A DNA stretch of 64,000 bases from Streptomyces sp. NBC_00078 (GCF_026343335.1 NZ_JAPELX010000001.1:1984001-2048000); one strand, 5' to 3'; positions 55,716 to 64,000 are shown, counted from the first letter of the stretch. Notes: generated from the sequence alone by a model not told the origin. Numbers and translations: made by a program.

Positions 55716-56606
55716 ATGACCACCACCGTCACCGATCTCTACCCCAGCCGCGGCGCCACCGAGGTGTCCGTTCCGCGCCAGGACCCCGTCGTCTGGGGCG
55801 CCCCCGACGCCCCCGGCCCGATCCCGGCCACCGGCCTCCAGTCGTTCGAGCGTGACGGCTTCCTCGCCATCGAGGAGCTCATCACGGACGACGAAGTCGC
55901 CGTCTGCCACCAGGAGTTGGAGCGGCTCATCGCCGACCCGGCGATCCGGGCGGACGAGCGGTCGATCATCGAGCCGAAGTCCAAGGAGATCCGCTCGGTC
56001 TTCGAGGTGCACAAGATCAGCGAGGTCTTCGCCCGGCTCGTGCGCGACGAGCGGGTCGTCGGCCGGGCCCGGCAGATCCTCGGTTCGGACGTGTACGTCC
56101 ACCAGTCGCGGATCAACGTCAAGCCGGGCTTCGGGGCCAGCGGCTTCTACTGGCACTCGGACTTCGAGACCTGGCATGCCGAGGACGGCCTGCCCAACAT
56201 GCGCACGGTGTCCGTCTCGATCGCGCTGACCGAGAACTACGACACCAACGGCGGCCTCATGATCATGCCGGGGTCGCACCACACGTTCCTCGGCTGCGCC
56301 GGCGCCACCCCGAAGGACAACTACAAGCAGTCGCTGCAGATGCAGGACGCGGGCACGCCGTCGGACGAGGCGCTGACCAAGATGGCGAGCGAGTACGGCA
56401 TCAAGCTCTTCACGGGCAAGGCAGGTTCGGCGACCTGGTTCGACTGCAACTGCATGCACGGCTCGGGCGACAACATCACGCCGTTCCCGCGCAGCAACGT
56501 GTTCATCGTGTTCAACAGCGTGGAGAACGAGGCCGTGGAGCCGTTCGCGGCACCCATCCGGCGGCCCGCGTTCATTGGAGCGAGGGACTTCACGCCCGTA
56601 CGGTGA
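55716..56606 (+). CDS. ectD: Ectoine 5-hydroxylase EctD
   Basis: 296 residues, a Fe(II)/2-oxoglutarate dioxygenase. The EctD signature GASGFYWHSDFETWHAEDGLP (~142-162) holds the iron His and Asp; the second iron His is in NCMHGSGDN near 246; FNSVENEAVEPF ends the fold. It hydroxylates ectoine at C5 to give 5-hydroxyectoine, protective against heat and drying. ATG 7 bp after ectC. A very strong terminator follows 6 bp after the stop. Confidence 0.96.
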   Translation: MTTTVTDLYPSRGATEVSVPRQDPVVWGAPDAPGPIPATGLQSFERDGFLAIEELITDDEVAVCHQELERLIADPAIRADERSIIEPKSKEIRSVFEVHKISEVFARLVRDERVVGRARQILGSDVYVHQSRINVKPGFGASGFYWHSDFETWHAEDGLPNMRTVSVSIALTENYDTNGGLMIMPGSHHTFLGCAGATPKDNYKQSLQMQDAGTPSDEALTKMASEYGIKLFTGKAGSATWFDCNCMHGSGDNITPFPRSNVFIVFNSVENEAVEPFAAPIRRPAFIGARDFTPVR

Positions 56607-56611
56607 CCCTC

Positions 56612-56670
56612 ACTGGAGCGGGCGGCGTCACTGGCTTCACAGCCACGACAGTGACGCCGCCCGCTCCAGT
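56612..56670. terminator. 22-bp perfect-stem terminator after ectD
   Basis: Positions 56612-56633 and 56649-56670 are exact reverse complements (22 bp, starting ACTGGAGCGG), closing a 15-nt loop; TT follows. It lies between ectD and a convergent minus-strand gene, so it can stop transcription from both sides. Confidence 0.88.
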
Positions 56671-56748
56671 TTCGTCGCGGACGGCACCCTCGTCCCCTTG
56701 GCGGCGCGGTCCCTCCCGGGAGTTCCCGGCAGGGACCGCGCCGGCGGT

Positions 56749-57801
56749 TCAGGGAGACAGGACGTCCAGCAGGCGGTCGACATCGGCGGACGTGTTGTAC
56801 AGGTGGAAGGCCGCGCGCAGGTTGCCCGCGCGGTCGGAGACCTCCACCCCGGCGCCGCTCAACTCGCCCTGGCGGCGGCCGAGTCCGGGTACGGCGACGA
56901 TCGGCGAGCCGGGGGACGGGACGGGCTGGTGACCGAGGGAGGCCAGGCCCGCGCGGAAGCGGTCGGCGAGGGCGAGGTCGTGGGCGCGTACGGCGTCCGT
57001 GCCGAGTTCCTCCAGCAGTTCGAGCGAGCGGCGGGCGCCTGCGTAGGAGAAGAGGGCGGGGCTCTCGTCGAACCGCCGGGCGGAGTGGGCGAGTTCGTCG
57101 ATGGGGCCGTAGCACGTGTCCCAGGGGTGCTCGCCCGCCACCCACCCGGCGAACAGCGGGGTGAGTCCCCCCATGTCCTCCGGGACGACCAGGAAGGCCA
57201 CGCCCCGCGGGCAGACGAGCCACTTGAAGCCGACGCAGGCGGAGTAGTCGTAGGCGTCCGCGTCGAAGTCCAGCCAGCCGGCGGCCTGGGACGCGTCCAC
57301 GTACGTACGCGCCCCGTGCTCGCGCGCCGCCTCCCTGATCGCGGACAGGTCCGCCACCCGCCCGTCGGCGGACTGGGCGGCGCTGACCGCGACCAGGGCG
57401 GTGCCGGGCCGCACCGACTCGGCGATCCGCTCCAGCGGCACGATCCGCACCTTGAGGCCGGACCGGACGTGGAAGGGGTTCACGACGGAGCTGAAGTCGC
57501 CCTCCGCGGTGAGGACTTCGGCGCCCGCCGGGAGGGAGGCGGCGATCAGTCCGCTGTAGACGGCGACGGAGGCCCCGGCCGCCACCCGGCGCTCGGGGAC
57601 GCCGACGAGCCGCGCGCAGGAAGCGCGGCTCGCCTCGACGTCCGCGAACATGTCGGTCGGGTCACCGACCGCGGCCGCCGCCACGGCGGCGCGCATGGCG
57701 GCCACGGTGCGCGCGGGCAGCAGCCCGGTGCTCGCGGTGTTCAGATAGGTCTTCTTCGGCGCGAACTCGGCTCGGACGCGACTCTCGAAGGTCGTCTCCA
57801 T
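56749..57801 (-). CDS. Class V aminotransferase-family PLP enzyme
   Basis: 350 residues. TYLNTASTGLLPARTVAAM near 18, VPERRVAAGASVAVYSGLIAASLPAGAEVLTAEGDFSSVVNPF, YVDASQAAGWLDFDADAYDYSACVGFKWLVCPRG with PLP lysine (FKW) near 199, and RFDESPALFSYAGARRSLELLEELG resemble cysteine desulfurase/isopenicillin-epimerase-like enzymes. The substrate is unknown; it may be a lyase or aminotransferase. ATG 57801 has GGAG only 2 nt upstream; an ATG at 57837 is an alternative. Convergent with ectD. Confidence 0.83.
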   Translation of the reverse strand: METTFESRVRAEFAPKKTYLNTASTGLLPARTVAAMRAAVAAAAVGDPTDMFADVEASRASCARLVGVPERRVAAGASVAVYSGLIAASLPAGAEVLTAEGDFSSVVNPFHVRSGLKVRIVPLERIAESVRPGTALVAVSAAQSADGRVADLSAIREAAREHGARTYVDASQAAGWLDFDADAYDYSACVGFKWLVCPRGVAFLVVPEDMGGLTPLFAGWVAGEHPWDTCYGPIDELAHSARRFDESPALFSYAGARRSLELLEELGTDAVRAHDLALADRFRAGLASLGHQPVPSPGSPIVAVPGLGRRQGELSGAGVEVSDRAGNLRAAFHLYNTSADVDRLLDVLSP

Positions 57802-57897
57802 GGCTCCACTGTGAACCCGGGAGAAGTCATGGTCCATTGCCGATTTATACGTGGTACCCCTAAGCGGTGCTTATAGTTCCGCCCTCACCTGCACGTA

Positions 57898-58623
57898 TCA
57901 GTGCTGCGGCACCGCGCACCCGTCCGGGCCGCACGCCTCCGCGCCGCCCGCCGCGCCTTCGTCGATCAGCTTCAGCGGCGAGCGCTCGCCCCACGCCTGG
58001 GTCAGCGCCTGGGTGAAGACCTCCGCGGGCTGGGCGCCTGAGACGCCGAACTTGCGGTCGAGGACGAAGAAGGGCACGCCGTTCGCACCCAGCTCGGCGG
58101 CCTCGCGCTCGTCGGCGCGGACCTCTTCGGCGTACGCGGCCTGGTCGGCGAGCACCCTGCGGGCGTCCTCGGCCGCCAGCCCGGCGGCCACGGCCAGCTC
58201 CACCAGCCGCTCGTCGCCCTCGGTGAACAGCGACCGCTCCTCGGCGAAGTTCGCCCTGTACAGAGCCTGGATGAGTGCGTCCTGCCGGCCCTGGTCCTTG
58301 GCGAGGTGCAGCAGGCGGTGCATGTCGAAGGTGTTGCCGTGGTCACGGTCCCGGGTGCGGTACTCCAGGCCCTCGGCGGCGGCCTGCGTGCCCAGGTTCT
58401 CCTCGCCCGCCTGCGCCTGCGCCGCACTCATGCCGTACTTCTTGGTGAGCATGGTGATCACCGGCTGGACGTCGCCCTTGGCGCGGCCCGGGTCCAGCTC
58501 GAAGGAGCGGTGCACGACCTCGACCTGGTCGCGGTGCGGGAAGGCGTCGAGGGCCTTCTCGAAGCGGGCCTTGCCCACGTAGCACCAGGGACAGGCGATG
58601 TCCGACCAGATCTCGACCTTCAT
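57898..58623 (-). CDS. DsbA-family oxidoreductase (FrnE-like)
   Basis: 241 residues, no signal peptide, so cytoplasmic. CPWC in IWSDIACPWCYVGKARFEKAL near residue 11 is the redox pair; FELDPGRAKGDVQPVITMLTKKYGMSAAQAQA and NTFDMHRLLHLAKDQGRQDALIQALYRANF are the helical insert; GANGVPFFVLDRKFGVSGAQP holds the cis-Pro. FrnE-like proteins isomerise disulfides or bind glutathione or mycothiol. Extra Cys pair near the end (EACGPDGCAVP). GGAGAG precedes the ATG. Confidence 0.92.
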   Translation of the reverse strand: MKVEIWSDIACPWCYVGKARFEKALDAFPHRDQVEVVHRSFELDPGRAKGDVQPVITMLTKKYGMSAAQAQAGEENLGTQAAAEGLEYRTRDRDHGNTFDMHRLLHLAKDQGRQDALIQALYRANFAEERSLFTEGDERLVELAVAAGLAAEDARRVLADQAAYAEEVRADEREAAELGANGVPFFVLDRKFGVSGAQPAEVFTQALTQAWGERSPLKLIDEGAAGGAEACGPDGCAVPQH

Positions 58624-58691
58624 GTTCTCTCCAGCTCGTACGGGTACGGAGGTTCCCTCCGCCGAGTGGATGAACGTTCAAGCAGCGAGGA

Positions 58692-59198
58692 TCATTCCCC
58701 GGGCACCGCATACCGCAGATACCGGTGGTGGTCCCCGGGCATCGGCGGGTTCTCCGGGTCCGGGGTCCAGCCCCGACGGGCGTAGAACGCCTGGGCGCGG
58801 TCGTTGCCCGCGTGCACGTCGAGGACGGCCGTACGCCTGCCGTCCGCCTGCCACTGCTCGACGCAGGCGGCGTGCAGGGCCGTGCCCACGCCGGAGCGCC
58901 ACTGGTCGGGTTCGACGTGGAACTGGAACAGCTTGACCGTGTCCGCGGGGGCGCGCTCCGCGGTGCGGAAGGAGGCGATGCCGACCAGGCGGGCGTCGCG
59001 CACCGCGCACAGCACCTGGCCGTCGGGCCGCTCGATGGCCCGGCTCCAGGCGGCCGGCCAGTCGTGTCCGTCGTCCGGGAGGCCGTCCGGGCAGTAGGTG
59101 GAGCGGGCGCGCACGTGCAGCGCGGCGACGGCGGCGGCTTCCGCCCCCAGGGCGGTTCTGATCACCAGGGAGTCGACGGTCCGGTTCGCTCTGATCAT
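58692..59198 (-). CDS. GNAT-family N-acetyltransferase
   Basis: 168 residues. LVIRTALGAEAAAVAALHVRARSTY opens the GNAT fold; LFQFHVEPDQWRSGVGTALHAACVEQWQADG (~97-127) is the acetyl-CoA loop (RSGVGT), and LDVHAGNDRAQAFYARRGW ends it. The substrate may be an amine, amino acid or antibiotic. The ATG overlaps the stop of the AraC-type regulator gene as ATGA, so both are co-translated. Confidence 0.88.
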   Translation of the reverse strand: MIRANRTVDSLVIRTALGAEAAAVAALHVRARSTYCPDGLPDDGHDWPAAWSRAIERPDGQVLCAVRDARLVGIASFRTAERAPADTVKLFQFHVEPDQWRSGVGTALHAACVEQWQADGRRTAVLDVHAGNDRAQAFYARRGWTPDPENPPMPGDHHRYLRYAVPGE

Positions 59199-60190
59199 GC
59201 GGCGGAGGACGTGCCCTCGGCGGTCGCGGTTCCCAGCCGGGTGAACTGCGCCCGGTACGCGCTCGGCGTCAGACCCGTGCGGCGGACCACGTGGGCACGC
59301 AGTGAGTCGGCCGTGCCCAGTCCGCAGGCTCGGGCCACCTGGTCCATGGGCAGGGTGGTGCTCTCCAGGAGTTCCCTGGCGCGCTCGATGCGCTGGTGCA
59401 GCAGCCATTGCAGGGGGCTGACGCCGCTCTCGGCATGGAAGCGGCGGGTGAGGGTGCGGACGGAGACTCCCGCGTGGCGGGCCAGCTCGGTCAGGGTGAG
59501 GGGCTTGTCGAGGTTGCGCATGGCCCAGCCGCGAGTGTCGGCGCAGGCATGGCCGCGCTCGGGCGGCAGCGGGGTGTGCGCGAACTGGGTCTGGCCGCCG
59601 GGCCGTACGGGGGCCACCAGGGTGAGGCGGGCGACCTCGTTGGCGACGGCGGCGCCGTAGTCGGTGCGGATGACATGCAGGCAGAGGTCGATGCCGGCGG
59701 CGTAGCCGGACGCCGTGACGTACGGGCCGTCCTGGACGTACAGCACGTCACCCTGGAGGTCGACCTGCGGGTACCGCCTGCGCAGCTCCTCGGCGTGCGC
59801 CCAGTACGTCGTGGCCCTGCGGCCCTGGAGCAGGCCCGCCTCGGCGAGCTGGAAGGCGCCGGTGCACAGGGACGCGATCCGCTTTCCGGCGTCGTCCGCC
59901 TCGCGCACGGCGGCCACGATCCGCGGGTCCGGATCGTAGGGCGCACCGGTGCCCGCGACGACCACCGTGTCCGCCTCCAGCACGGCCCCCAGACCGTGGC
60001 GCACGTACAGGTCGAGCCCTCCGCTGGTGGGAACCGGCCCCGGCTCGGCGGCGCAGATGACCACCTCGTAGCCGGGCCGCCCCTGTACCCGGACCTTGCC
60101 GAACAGCAGCTCGGGGATGGCCAGGTTGAACATCGAGACGGGTGACGGCGCGATCACGGCGATGCGGTGCGGGACGAGCTCCTCGGACAT
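59195..60190 (-). CDS. GlxA-type AraC-family regulator
   Basis: 331 residues. An N-terminal DJ-1/PfpI-like domain (HRIAVIAPSPVSMFNLAIPELLFG ... IASLCTGAFQLAEAGLLQGRRATTYW, with the nucleophile-position Cys kept) precedes two AraC HTHs: LTLTELARHAGVSVRTLTRRFHAESGVSPLQWLL and DQVARACGLGTADSLRAHVVRRTGLTPSAYR. GlxA regulators control small-molecule metabolism. It is divergent from the MFS exporter at 60261 with 70 bp between them, so it probably regulates that gene. ATG at 60190 follows GGAGG (8-nt spacing). Confidence 0.92.
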   Translation of the reverse strand: MSEELVPHRIAVIAPSPVSMFNLAIPELLFGKVRVQGRPGYEVVICAAEPGPVPTSGGLDLYVRHGLGAVLEADTVVVAGTGAPYDPDPRIVAAVREADDAGKRIASLCTGAFQLAEAGLLQGRRATTYWAHAEELRRRYPQVDLQGDVLYVQDGPYVTASGYAAGIDLCLHVIRTDYGAAVANEVARLTLVAPVRPGGQTQFAHTPLPPERGHACADTRGWAMRNLDKPLTLTELARHAGVSVRTLTRRFHAESGVSPLQWLLHQRIERARELLESTTLPMDQVARACGLGTADSLRAHVVRRTGLTPSAYRAQFTRLGTATAEGTSSAA

Positions 60191-60260
60191 GGCCAGAACC
60201 TCCGGGCGTATGACATTCAGGCCACTACTGTACGACGGCGGGGATCCGCAGCATGGACGC

Positions 60261-61628
60261 ATGACGACGAACCAGATCCACAGGTGCGATGAACTCGCCT
60301 CCCCCGAGCGCGAGTTGGCGCCCAAGAGGCCCTCCCCCGCGCTCACCCTCACCGCCGCCCTCCTCGGCTTCGCGCTGATCGGCCTCGACGCCTCCGTGGT
60401 GAACGTGGCCCTGCCCGCGATCGGCTCCTCCCTCGGCGGCGGAATGGCCGGCCTGCAGTGGGTGGTGGACGCCTACACCCTGTCGTTCGCCGCGCTGATG
60501 CTGTCCACGGGCGCCTTCTCGGACCGGGCGGGGGCGAGCCGTGCGTTCGCGCTGGGCACCACGGTCTTCACTCTTGCCTCGGCGGCCTGCGGACTGGCGC
60601 CGAACCTGCCGGCCCTCATCGGCGCGCGGGTGGTGCAGGGCATGGCGGCGGCCGTGGTGCTCCCGGCCTCGCTGGCGCTGGTGCGGCAGGCGTTTCCTGA
60701 ACCGGCGCGGCGGGCGCGGGCGGTGGCCACGTGGGCGGCGGGCGGTTCGACGGCGGTGGCCCTGGGTCCGGTGGCGGGGGGTCTGCTGACCACGGCCTGG
60801 GACTGGCGCGGGATCTTCTTCGTCAATCTGCCGCTGGGGGCACTGATTCTGGCACTTCTGCTCCGGACCCCGCGCTCGGAGCGCCGGCCGGCACCGCTGG
60901 ATCTGCCGGGGCAGGTGACGGCGGTCGTGGCGCTGACAGCCCTCACGTTCGCGGTGATCGAGGGTGGGGCGGCCGGGTGGGCGGCGCTTGCTGTGGCCGT
61001 CGTGGCGGCCGTCGTGTTCTGGCGGGTCGAGGCCCGCAGCCCGCATCCGGTCGTGCCGCTCGGCCTGTTCCGCAATCGGACGGTGGCCGTGGTGGTCGCC
61101 GCGGGAGCGGCGGTCAGCGTGGCCTTCTACAGTGTGGTGTTCGTCTTCTCCCTCTTCTTCCAGCAGGTCCAGGGCTTGTCCGCGCTGCAGGCCGGGCTGG
61201 CGTTCCTGCCCATGACGGGCCTGATCGCGGTGACGAACGTGGTGGCGGGCAAGCTCGCGGGGCGCTACGGCGCGCGGCTGCCGATGCTGGTGGGGCAGGC
61301 ACTGGCGGTCGCAGGACTGCTCGTCCTGCTGTACGTCGATGCCGGCACGTCTTCCGTCCTGGTGGCCGTGCTGCTCGTGCCGCTGGCGCTGGGGTGCGCG
61401 CTGGTGGTGCCGCCGCTGACCGCCGCGATGATGGATGCGGTGCCGGTGGAGCGGGCGGGGCTGGCGGCCGGCGTGCTCAACGCCGCGCGGCAGGTGGCGG
61501 GGGGCCTTGGGATCGCCGTCTTCGGGACGCTGGTCTCCGGGGGGTTCGCGGAGGGGATGCGGTCGGCGTTGGTGATCAGTGCGGGGGCGCTCGTGCTGAC
61601 GGGTGCGGCTACGTCTCGGTTGCGGTAG
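60261..61628 (+). CDS. MFS drug-exporter (DHA2 type)
   Basis: 455 residues, 14 predicted helices. Motifs: LIGLDASVVNVALPAIGSSLGGG (DHA2 motif D1, ~38), LQWVVDAYTLSFAALMLSTGAFSDRAGASRAF (motif A region), ALIGARVVQGMAAAVVLPASLALV (motif B), ALGPVAGGLLTTAWDWRGIFFVNLPLG (motif C). Exports hydrophobic compounds with proton antiport, probably under control of the divergent GlxA-type regulator. Confidence 0.92.
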   Translation: MTTNQIHRCDELASPERELAPKRPSPALTLTAALLGFALIGLDASVVNVALPAIGSSLGGGMAGLQWVVDAYTLSFAALMLSTGAFSDRAGASRAFALGTTVFTLASAACGLAPNLPALIGARVVQGMAAAVVLPASLALVRQAFPEPARRARAVATWAAGGSTAVALGPVAGGLLTTAWDWRGIFFVNLPLGALILALLLRTPRSERRPAPLDLPGQVTAVVALTALTFAVIEGGAAGWAALAVAVVAAVVFWRVEARSPHPVVPLGLFRNRTVAVVVAAGAAVSVAFYSVVFVFSLFFQQVQGLSALQAGLAFLPMTGLIAVTNVVAGKLAGRYGARLPMLVGQALAVAGLLVLLYVDAGTSSVLVAVLLVPLALGCALVVPPLTAAMMDAVPVERAGLAAGVLNAARQVAGGLGIAVFGTLVSGGFAEGMRSALVISAGALVLTGAATSRLR

Positions 61629-61632
61629 TGCT

Positions 61633-61701
61633 GGGGGCTGCCGCCCCCAGACCCCCGCTTCGGCCCTGAAGGGGCCTCGTCCTCAAACGCCGGACGGGCT
61701 G
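61633..61701. repeat. Dispersed intergenic repeat with terminator-like stem
   Basis: A 69-bp element of a type I recall as frequent between Streptomyces genes. Its left end, TGGGGGC-TGCC-GCCCCCA, is a stem suited to terminate the MFS gene; the right end is CTCGTCCTCAAACGCCGG plus ACGGGCTG. ACGGGCTGAGT recurs at about 61733. A second copy sits inside cobB at 38532-38599. Confidence 0.8.
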
Positions 61702-61742
61702 AGTTGCAGCGACCGGCGTCCCCGAAGAACCGACGGGCTGAG

Positions 61743-62351
61743 TCAGCTGCCGTCTCTCAGGTCCGCCGGCCAGTTGTCCCTGAACTCGATGTGGTCGTAC
61801 GTCACCACGCACCCCTCTCCCATCGGCGACTGCGTCATGAAGCCGATCAGGGCGGCCTCCGTCTCCTTCTCCGCGCCCAGGGTGAAGAGCCGGACGAAGG
61901 TCCAGTGCTTGCCGTCGCGAGAGGCGTGGAAGGCGAAGGCACGTCCGGTGCGGCTCACCCGGAGCCACACCGAACTGCCGTCCACGCTGAAGGAGTTGGC
62001 ATCGTCGGAGTGCCCCCGGGTGACCACCGTGCAGACGGTGGGCACGTGCGGGGAGTACTCCAGGCAGAGCTTGGCCCAGGCCCGCTCGCCGACGTGGACG
62101 TACAACACCCCGGCGTCGAAGGCCCCGGCGAACCCGACCGTGACCCGAGCGATCAGCTGGAAGTCCCCTTCGGGCGCCCCGAGCAGACGCGGCGCGTCGG
62201 AGGCGGGCTCCAGAGCCTCATCGGTGGGCGGCACGAAGCGGTCCTGCCGGGACCCGGCCCATCCGCTGAGGATGCCGTCCTCATAGGACCAGTGCCCGTC
62301 GGGGCCGTAGGTGCGGAGGGAGAAGGGCAGTTCGGGAAGTTCCAAGTCCAT
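61743..62351 (-). CDS. DUF1349-domain protein
   Basis: 202 residues. WSYEDGILSGWAGSRQDRFVPP, FQLIARVTVGFAGAFDAGVLYVHVGERAWAKLCLEYSP, VTRGHSDDANSF and WLRVSRTGRAFAFHASRDGKHWTFVRLFTL match the concanavalin-like beta-sandwich of DUF1349 (yeast Regulator of ty1 transposition 107-like fold aside, function unknown). No signal peptide. Likely carbohydrate-binding or structural. Convergent with the MFS gene. Confidence 0.85.
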   Translation of the reverse strand: MDLELPELPFSLRTYGPDGHWSYEDGILSGWAGSRQDRFVPPTDEALEPASDAPRLLGAPEGDFQLIARVTVGFAGAFDAGVLYVHVGERAWAKLCLEYSPHVPTVCTVVTRGHSDDANSFSVDGSSVWLRVSRTGRAFAFHASRDGKHWTFVRLFTLGAEKETEAALIGFMTQSPMGEGCVVTYDHIEFRDNWPADLRDGS

Positions 62352-62383
62352 CGCCAGAGTGTCTCAGGGCACCTGCGGCATGC

Positions 62384-62490
62384 CCAAGGGGCACGGGGCT
62401 GTATCGACATGCGGCTCGGCCGCGTGGGCGCGACAGGCGACGACGAGCCGGCACCCCGCGGCCGACCCGCGCCCCTGCGGCACACCCGGC
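62384..62490. repeat. Second type of dispersed Streptomyces intergenic repeat
   Basis: About 105 bp beginning AAGGGGCACGGGGCTGTATC and containing GACATGCGGCTCGGCCGCGT and CGGCCGACCCGCGCCCC. I recall near-identical copies between many Streptomyces genes. It fills the gap between the DUF1349 gene and the aldehyde dehydrogenase gene. No gene is seen in it. Confidence 0.55.
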
Positions 62491-62496
62491 GGAGCG

Positions 62497-64000
62497 CTAC
62501 CGCTCCAGGCGCCCGTTGAACCGGCGGGGCAGTCCCAGCGGGTTGTCGTCCCGCAGTTCGGGCGGCAGGATCGCCTCGGGCGCCGTCTGGTACGTCACCG
62601 GCCGCATCCAGCGCTCGATCGCGGTACCGCCGACGGACGTCGACGTGGACGTGGTCGCCGGGTACGGACCGCCGTGGTGCTGGGCGGCCGCGACCGCGAC
62701 ACCCGTCGGCCAGCCGTTCACCAGGACACGGCCCGCGAGCGGGGTCAGCTCGGCCAGGAGCTCCGCGCCGCGGCCCTCGCCGGCCGCCTCCTCCGCCGAC
62801 AGGTGAACCGTCGCCGTGAGGTTGCCCGGCAGCCGCGACAGCACTCCCTGGACCTCCGCCTCGTCCTCGTAGCGGGCCACGACCGTCACCGGCCCGAAGC
62901 ACTCCTCCAGGAGCAGGTCGTACTGGCCTTCCTGCGCCAGCTTGTCCGCCGACACCGTGAGGAAGCCCGCGCTCACCGTGTGCTCGCCGCCCGCGCCCGG
63001 TGTCACCGGGGAGTCCACGTCGGGGAGTTCGGTGCGCTCGGCGACTCCGGCGACGAAGTTGTCCCGCATGCGGTGGTCCAGCAGGACCCCCGCCTCTGTG
63101 TCGCTCACCGCGTCCGTCAGGGACTTCACCAGGCGGTCGCCCGCCGCTCCGGACGGGGCGAGCACCAGGCCGGGCTTCACGCAGAACTGCCCGACGCCCA
63201 GGGTCATCGATCCGGCGAGCCCCGTGCCGATCTCCTCGGCACGCTCCGCCGCCGCGGCCTCGGTGACGACCACGGGGTTCAGGGAACCCAGCTCGCCGTG
63301 GAACGGGATCGGGACCGGACGCGCGGCGGCCGCGTCGAAGAGGGCACGGCCACCCCGTACGGAACCGGTGAAGCCGGCCGCCGAGACCAGCGGGTGCCTG
63401 ACCAGCTCGACGCCTGCCTCGAAGCCGTGGACCAGGCCGATGACGCCCTCGGGAACGCCGTGCGCGGCAGCGGCCCGGCGCAGCACCTTGGCGACCAGCT
63501 CGGACAGGGCCGGGTGGTCGGGGTGGGCCTTGACGACGACCGGGCAGCCCGCGCCGAGCGCGCTCGCGGTGTCACCGCCGGCGACCGAGAAGGCGAAGGG
63601 GAAGTTGGATGCCGAGTAGACGGCGACGACGCCCAGCGGCACCTTGTAGCGGCGCAGGTCCGGGATCGGCGGGGTCGCCGTGCCGTCCGGATGGTTGATG
63701 ATCACGTCGAGGAAGGCGCCCTCGTCGACGATGTCCGCGAAGGACCGCAACTGGTAGCAGGTACGGGCGAGTTCGCCGGTGAGGCGGACCGGGCCGAGCG
63801 CGGTCTCCGCGTCGGCGGTCTCGACGAGCCACTCCTTCGCGGCTTCGAGCTGCTCGGCGGCGGTGCGCAGGAAGGCCGAGCGGACCGCACGGTCGGCGAG
63901 CGCGCCGCGGGCCGCGTGCGCGGCCCGGACGGCGGCGTCCACCTCCTGGGCTGTGGCCTCCACCGCAACCTGTTCACGCTGCTTCCCGGTACGGGGGTCG
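62497..64000 (-). CDS. Aldehyde dehydrogenase (NADP+), C-terminal part
   Basis: 501 codons are in the window; the frame continues past base 64000, as the residues before the apparent GTG 63963 (DPRTGKQREQVAVEA) fit the family. The alpha-ketoglutaric-semialdehyde dehydrogenase type is indicated by GVVAVYSASNFPFAFSVAGGDTASALGAGCPVVVKAHPDHP, AAGFTGSVRGGRALFD, and the catalytic Cys in LGVGQFCVKPGL. HHGGPYPATTSTSTSVGGTAIERWMRPVTYQ is the typical end. It oxidises an aldehyde such as 2,5-dioxopentanoate in sugar-acid or hydroxyproline catabolism; the specific substrate is uncertain. Confidence 0.93.
   Translation of the reverse strand, partial: DPRTGKQREQVAVEATAQEVDAAVRAAHAARGALADRAVRSAFLRTAAEQLEAAKEWLVETADAETALGPVRLTGELARTCYQLRSFADIVDEGAFLDVIINHPDGTATPPIPDLRRYKVPLGVVAVYSASNFPFAFSVAGGDTASALGAGCPVVVKAHPDHPALSELVAKVLRRAAAAHGVPEGVIGLVHGFEAGVELVRHPLVSAAGFTGSVRGGRALFDAAAARPVPIPFHGELGSLNPVVVTEAAAAERAEEIGTGLAGSMTLGVGQFCVKPGLVLAPSGAAGDRLVKSLTDAVSDTEAGVLLDHRMRDNFVAGVAERTELPDVDSPVTPGAGGEHTVSAGFLTVSADKLAQEGQYDLLLEECFGPVTVVARYEDEAEVQGVLSRLPGNLTATVHLSAEEAAGEGRGAELLAELTPLAGRVLVNGWPTGVAVAAAQHHGGPYPATTSTSTSVGGTAIERWMRPVTYQTAPEAILPPELRDDNPLGLPRRFNGRLER

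Overview
The window reads as a chromosomal segment of a high-GC actinomycete, almost certainly Streptomyces. Third codon positions are nearly all G or C, GTG starts are common, and starts and stops overlap often as ATGA or GTGA. From memory, the order gbn - ABC-F - phosphate transporter - cobalamin cluster - LAETG protein - ectABCD matches the SCO1838-SCO1867 neighbourhood of S. coelicolor. No rRNA, tRNA, CRISPR array or intact mobile element is visible.

Layout. 1-2.4 kb: the end of a subtilisin-like protease, then a scar where a broken IS30-type transposase is joined to a beheaded class III CoA-transferase. 2.4-5.5 kb: a CopD-like membrane protein, a zinc alcohol dehydrogenase, a 30-bp minisatellite and a VIT-family transporter. 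5.5-9.8 kb: a compact minus-strand catabolic operon (acetoacetate-decarboxylase-like, SDR, two amidohydrolases) of unknown substrate. 10-14.8 kb: DnaQ-like exonuclease with BRCT, a small zinc protein, SURF1, a GH15 enzyme and an atypical SDR. 14.8-18 kb: an Asp23/AmaP envelope-stress locus. 18-26 kb: enoyl-CoA hydratase, the small nucleoid protein gene gbn with a GATC-rich upstream region, an ABC-F protein and several poorly known proteins. 26-28.6 kb: a secreted GH25 lysozyme and a Pit phosphate transporter behind a PHO box.

28.7-46.7 kb: an AdoCbl riboswitch followed by cobD-cobQ-cobN-chelatase-cobO-cobB-cobI, an inverted ZIP metal transporter, then cobM-cobL-cobJ(cbiG fusion)-cbiX-cobC. 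The first seven genes are tightly coupled by short overlaps. Together they cover cobalt insertion, several corrin-ring methylations, amidation, adenosylation and aminopropanol attachment. cobA, cobG, cobH, cobK and the nucleotide-loop genes are not in the window. The cluster mixes aerobic (CobN) and anaerobic (CbiX, CbiG) signatures.

46.8-53 kb: a sortase-E (LAETG) anchored protein, an imidazolonepropionase-like amidohydrolase, a polar amino-acid ABC importer with a consensus promoter overlapped by a perfect operator-like palindrome, and a class V aminotransferase. 53-56.7 kb: the ectoine/5-hydroxyectoine operon ectABCD with an AT-rich leader and a 22-bp perfect-stem terminator. 56.7-64 kb: a second class V aminotransferase, an FrnE-type DsbA protein, a GNAT, a GlxA-type AraC regulator divergent from a DHA2 MFS exporter, a DUF1349 protein, and the C-terminal part of an aldehyde dehydrogenase that runs off the end.

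Most notable: a dispersed intergenic repeat that has become the interdomain linker of CobB; six GATC sites in 68 bp upstream of gbn; an envelope locus in which up to five products seem to share an Asp23-like half-domain; the higher-order 92-bp minisatellite; a hairpin that buries the SURF1 start; and the orphan decarboxylase/SDR/twin-amidohydrolase operon.
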